Made by a program: the position numbers and the translations under genes. This document shows, in pieces, positions 6,243 to 7,735 of a stretch of DNA of 7,735 nt. Origin of the DNA: Candidatus Cryptobacteroides faecihippi. Its GTDB lineage: Bacteria > Bacteroidota > Bacteroidia > Bacteroidales > UBA932. The DNA is taken from assembly GCA_018066065.1 (NCBI GenBank), contig JAGHSC010000160.1, positions 1 through 7,735 of the forward strand, read 5' to 3'. Below the pieces are notes generated by a model that did no database searches, was not told the origin of the DNA, and worked only from the letters and a program-made list of their open reading frames with translations. How positions within the stretch are numbered: position 1 is the stretch's first letter; each line of letters begins with the position of its first letter.

Positions 6243-7151
6243 ATGAGATACGGAAAGACTATGAGAATCCTTCTGACGATGCTGTCACTGCTGGTTGCAG
6301 TGGCAGCATCTGCTCAGAAGAAGGACATGCTCGGGAAGGACTGGGGCAAGGGCCCCGTCGGCGACTCGACCTTCGTCCTGGACATCGGAGCGATCGTGCC
6401 CGACTCCATCCCGCTAAGGAGTTCCGCCCAGGGATTCGCGAAATGGGGCAGATACGGTTTCTCGTTCAGGGACAAGGGACAGGTTGTCATCGTTGACCTG
6501 AAGAAGAAGACATTCGTCAACACATTCAAGATGGAAGGGAACAATTCCCACTGCAACAATGCAGTCTTCGGAGTCGAGAAGTTCGACAGGAAGTCAAGGT
6601 TCCCGGTCATCTATGTGTCCGAATGCGTCAGCGGCGAGAGGGCCTGCAACGTGACAGACATCTCGCTCACCGGTTCAAGGATTGTCCAGAGGATTGTCTA
6701 CAAGGGCGACGACATCAAGTTTGCCCAGGATTGGTTCGTGGACAGGAAGGGGAAGTTCCTTTACTCCTACGGCATGCATGACAAGGTCATCAGGATCTCG
6801 AAGTTCAAGCTTCCAAAGCTATCGGACTCGAACGATGAAGGGCTGGTCATCCTGACCGAGAATGACGTTATCGACTACTTCGATTTCGACAAGATGAGGA
6901 TAGCTCAGGGAAGCTTCTACGACGGCGGCCTGATCTACCTCCCGGAGGGCTCCGCCGGATGGTACGCACAGCTGAATGTCCTGGATGCCAAGACCGGGGA
7001 ATACCTCCAGACCGTCAGTCTCGAACCTCTCGGAATGGAGCCTGAATCGCTTGACATCCATGGAAAATGGATGTACATGGCATTTCACAACATCAAGGAC
7101 GCCCGACACACCACCATCTACAGGTTCAGGCTGGACAAGAATTTCAGATAA
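6243..7151 (+). CDS. Exported protein of unknown function, probable beta-propeller (TolB-like)
   Basis: I do not recognise a characterised family. The 302-residue protein has a signal peptide cut likely after ASA (24), leaving glutamine first; the second ATG at codon 7 (6261) is an equally plausible start and keeps an 18-residue signal. The mature part is a series of short beta-strand-rich segments of about 40-50 residues, such as GQVVIVDLKKKTFVNTF (79-95), FVDRKGKFLYSYG (165-177), LNVLDAKTGEYLQTVSL (244-260) and LDIHGKWMYMAFHN (270-283). This pattern is typical of six-bladed beta-propellers of the TolB-like/NHL group found in many Bacteroidota exported proteins. Three cysteines remain after cleavage (104, 128, 135). 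It starts 6 bases after the M16 stop, so the two are almost certainly cotranscribed and may act together in the envelope. The fold is inferred by eye. Confidence 0.82.
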   Translation: MRYGKTMRILLTMLSLLVAVAASAQKKDMLGKDWGKGPVGDSTFVLDIGAIVPDSIPLRSSAQGFAKWGRYGFSFRDKGQVVIVDLKKKTFVNTFKMEGNNSHCNNAVFGVEKFDRKSRFPVIYVSECVSGERACNVTDISLTGSRIVQRIVYKGDDIKFAQDWFVDRKGKFLYSYGMHDKVIRISKFKLPKLSDSNDEGLVILTENDVIDYFDFDKMRIAQGSFYDGGLIYLPEGSAGWYAQLNVLDAKTGEYLQTVSLEPLGMEPESLDIHGKWMYMAFHNIKDARHTTIYRFRLDKNFR

Positions 7152-7161
7152 GACCTGAAAT
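7141..7161 (+). terminator. Weak hairpin at the end of the M16-propeller operon
   Basis: ATTTCAG and CTGAAAT form perfect 7-base arms around a 7-base loop, spanning the stop codon of the propeller gene. Only a short T tract follows and the stem is AT-rich, so it would be at best a weak terminator or 3'-end stabiliser. It ends just before the -33 box of the ferredoxin promoter. Confidence 0.25.
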
Positions 7162-7163
7162 AT

Positions 7164-7193
7164 TTGGAATTACACAGAATAAGGCTAAATTTG
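7164..7193 (+). promoter_or_regulatory. Promoter of the ferredoxin gene (Bacteroidota type)
   Basis: TTG at 7164-7166 is followed after 19 bases by TAAATTTG at 7186-7193, matching the TTG/TAnnTTTG consensus. Transcription would start near 7200, leaving a leader of about 20 bases that is rich in A and free of a Shine-Dalgarno sequence, as is common for highly expressed genes of this phylum. Confidence 0.75.
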
Positions 7194-7219
7194 CACAATA
7201 AACATTAAAAGAAAACATC

Positions 7220-7393
7220 ATGGCTTACAAGATTTCAGAATCAGATTGCGTTGCATGCGGAACTTGCATGGGCGAATGCCCTCAGGGTGCAATCCACGAG
7301 GGTGACGTTTATTCTATCGACCCTTCTGCATGTGTTGACTGCGGTACCTGCGCAGACGCTTGCCCTATGGGTGCAATCTCTCCAGCTGAATAA
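7220..7393 (+). CDS. 2[4Fe-4S] ferredoxin (clostridial type)
   Basis: This 57-residue protein is too short for many gene callers but is unmistakable. Two CxxCxxCxxxCP motifs are present: Cys10, 13, 16, 20 and Cys38, 41, 44, 48. Each set supplies three cysteines to one cubane cluster and the fourth to the other. It is a small cytoplasmic electron carrier of low potential, serving partners such as pyruvate:ferredoxin oxidoreductase or hydrogenases in anaerobic metabolism; the partner is not in this window. The length matches the family. It has its own promoter and terminator, so it is a single-gene unit. Codon choice leans to T- and A-ending codons (GCT, TCT, GGT, GCA), unlike the C-ending choice of the M16 gene, consistent with a strongly expressed short gene. 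Confidence 0.97.
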   Translation: MAYKISESDCVACGTCMGECPQGAIHEGDVYSIDPSACVDCGTCADACPMGAISPAE

Positions 7394-7411
7394 TAGCAGT
7401 TTGAAGGACTG

Positions 7412-7447
7412 AAAAGGCGACCGGAAGAATTCCCGGCCGCCTTTTTT
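7412..7447. terminator. Bidirectional intrinsic terminator between convergent genes
   Basis: AAAAGGCGACCGG and CCGGCCGCCTTTTTT form a GC-rich stem with one mismatch around a short loop, followed by six T on the plus strand. On the minus strand the complement of AAAA supplies a shorter T tract. It ends the ferredoxin transcript 18 bases after the stop codon and can also serve the convergent membrane-protein gene ending at 7471. Confidence 0.88.
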
Positions 7448-7470
7448 CATATTCACAGGATTCCTGCAAT

Positions 7471-7735
7471 CTACACAAGCGACATGGAAACCAAAGCTGC
7501 AGCAAGGGCAATCACGACCTTGATGGCCTTGGCGAGCAGGAACGACGACTTGCTGTCCGCAAGGAGCGGAAGCGAGGCATGGCCGTCCTGGACGATCGAG
7601 TTTGCAAGAAGAACCGGGAAAGGAATGATTCCGCTGGCAAAGAGTGTCACGAACACCAGATGAGGTCCGGACTGAGGGACAAGGCCGACAAGGATTGCCA
7701 GGAGTATCATCAGGAAAGTGTTCTCACCGATCCAG
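7471..7735 (-). CDS. C-terminal part of a putative 10TM heavy-metal/manganese exporter (partial)
   Basis: The reading frame is open to the window edge, so the start is missing; at least 87 residues are encoded, entering as WIGENTFLMILLAILVGLVP. At least two hydrophobic segments are visible: one around LMILLAILVGLVP and one around AKAIKVVIALAAALVSMSLV at the C terminus. Between them lies the stretch QSGPHLVFVTLFASG, then IPFPVLLANSIVQDGHASLP. From memory this polar-in-membrane pattern (SGPH, NSIVQDGH) is characteristic of the family annotated as ArsP_2 or putative manganese transporter, inner-membrane proteins thought to export metal ions. The apparent ATG at 7710 is internal to the frame and not the real start. 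The family call rests on this motif only; the direction and nature of transport are unproven. It converges on the ferredoxin gene and shares its terminator. Confidence 0.75.
   Translation of the reverse strand, partial: WIGENTFLMILLAILVGLVPQSGPHLVFVTLFASGIIPFPVLLANSIVQDGHASLPLLADSKSSFLLAKAIKVVIALAAALVSMSLV

Noticed and set aside
1..7735. Mobile elements, CRISPR arrays, tRNA, rRNA or riboswitches
   Set aside because: No transposase or integrase motifs, regular spacer repeats, tRNA-like cloverleaf or rRNA-like sequence were found on reading both strands; gene spacing is tight and ordinary.

Overview
The window looks like a chromosomal segment of a member of the Bacteroidota, probably order Bacteroidales, with a moderately GC-rich genome. 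Three things support this. Three start regions carry the Bacteroidota housekeeping promoter (TTG, 19-20 bases, TAnnTTTG) and no Shine-Dalgarno sequence stands out. Two exported proteins have signal peptides cut directly before glutamine, a habit of this phylum. The gene families (a roughly 940-residue M16 peptidase, a small XRE regulator, tandem carbohydrate-esterase-like hydrolases) are also common there. The phylum call is firm; the genus is not resolvable by eye.

Layout. Positions 4-2147 (minus) encode an exported protein made of two tandem alpha/beta-hydrolase domains. Its second copy is cut short by an apparent one-base deletion near 111-124. Upstream on the same strand, 2188-3009 encodes a short LysR-type regulator. 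A divergent control region (3010-3181) carries two matched promoters facing away from each other, with a palindrome and short repeats between them. Rightward from it run a 72-residue XRE-type regulator (3182-3400), a large secreted zinc peptidase of family M16 (3414-6236) and an exported protein that resembles a beta-propeller (6243-7151). Gaps of 13 and 6 bases suggest one operon. A separate gene for a 57-residue 2[4Fe-4S] ferredoxin (7220-7393) has its own promoter and ends in a hairpin terminator that can serve both strands. At the right edge, a convergent gene (7471 to beyond the window) encodes the C-terminal end of a polytopic membrane protein resembling the putative 10TM heavy-metal/manganese exporter family.

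How they may work together. The LysR gene and the XRE-M16-propeller operon share a control region, so either regulator could act on both. The LysR protein may also control the hydrolase 40 bases downstream of it. The peptidase and the propeller protein are both predicted to be exported and probably act in the periplasm or at the envelope. No mobile element, CRISPR array, tRNA or rRNA is visible. No clear new defence or biosynthetic system is present; the most unusual items are the broken and apparently degenerate second hydrolase domain, the symmetrical divergent promoter region and the uncharacterised regulator-peptidase-propeller operon.
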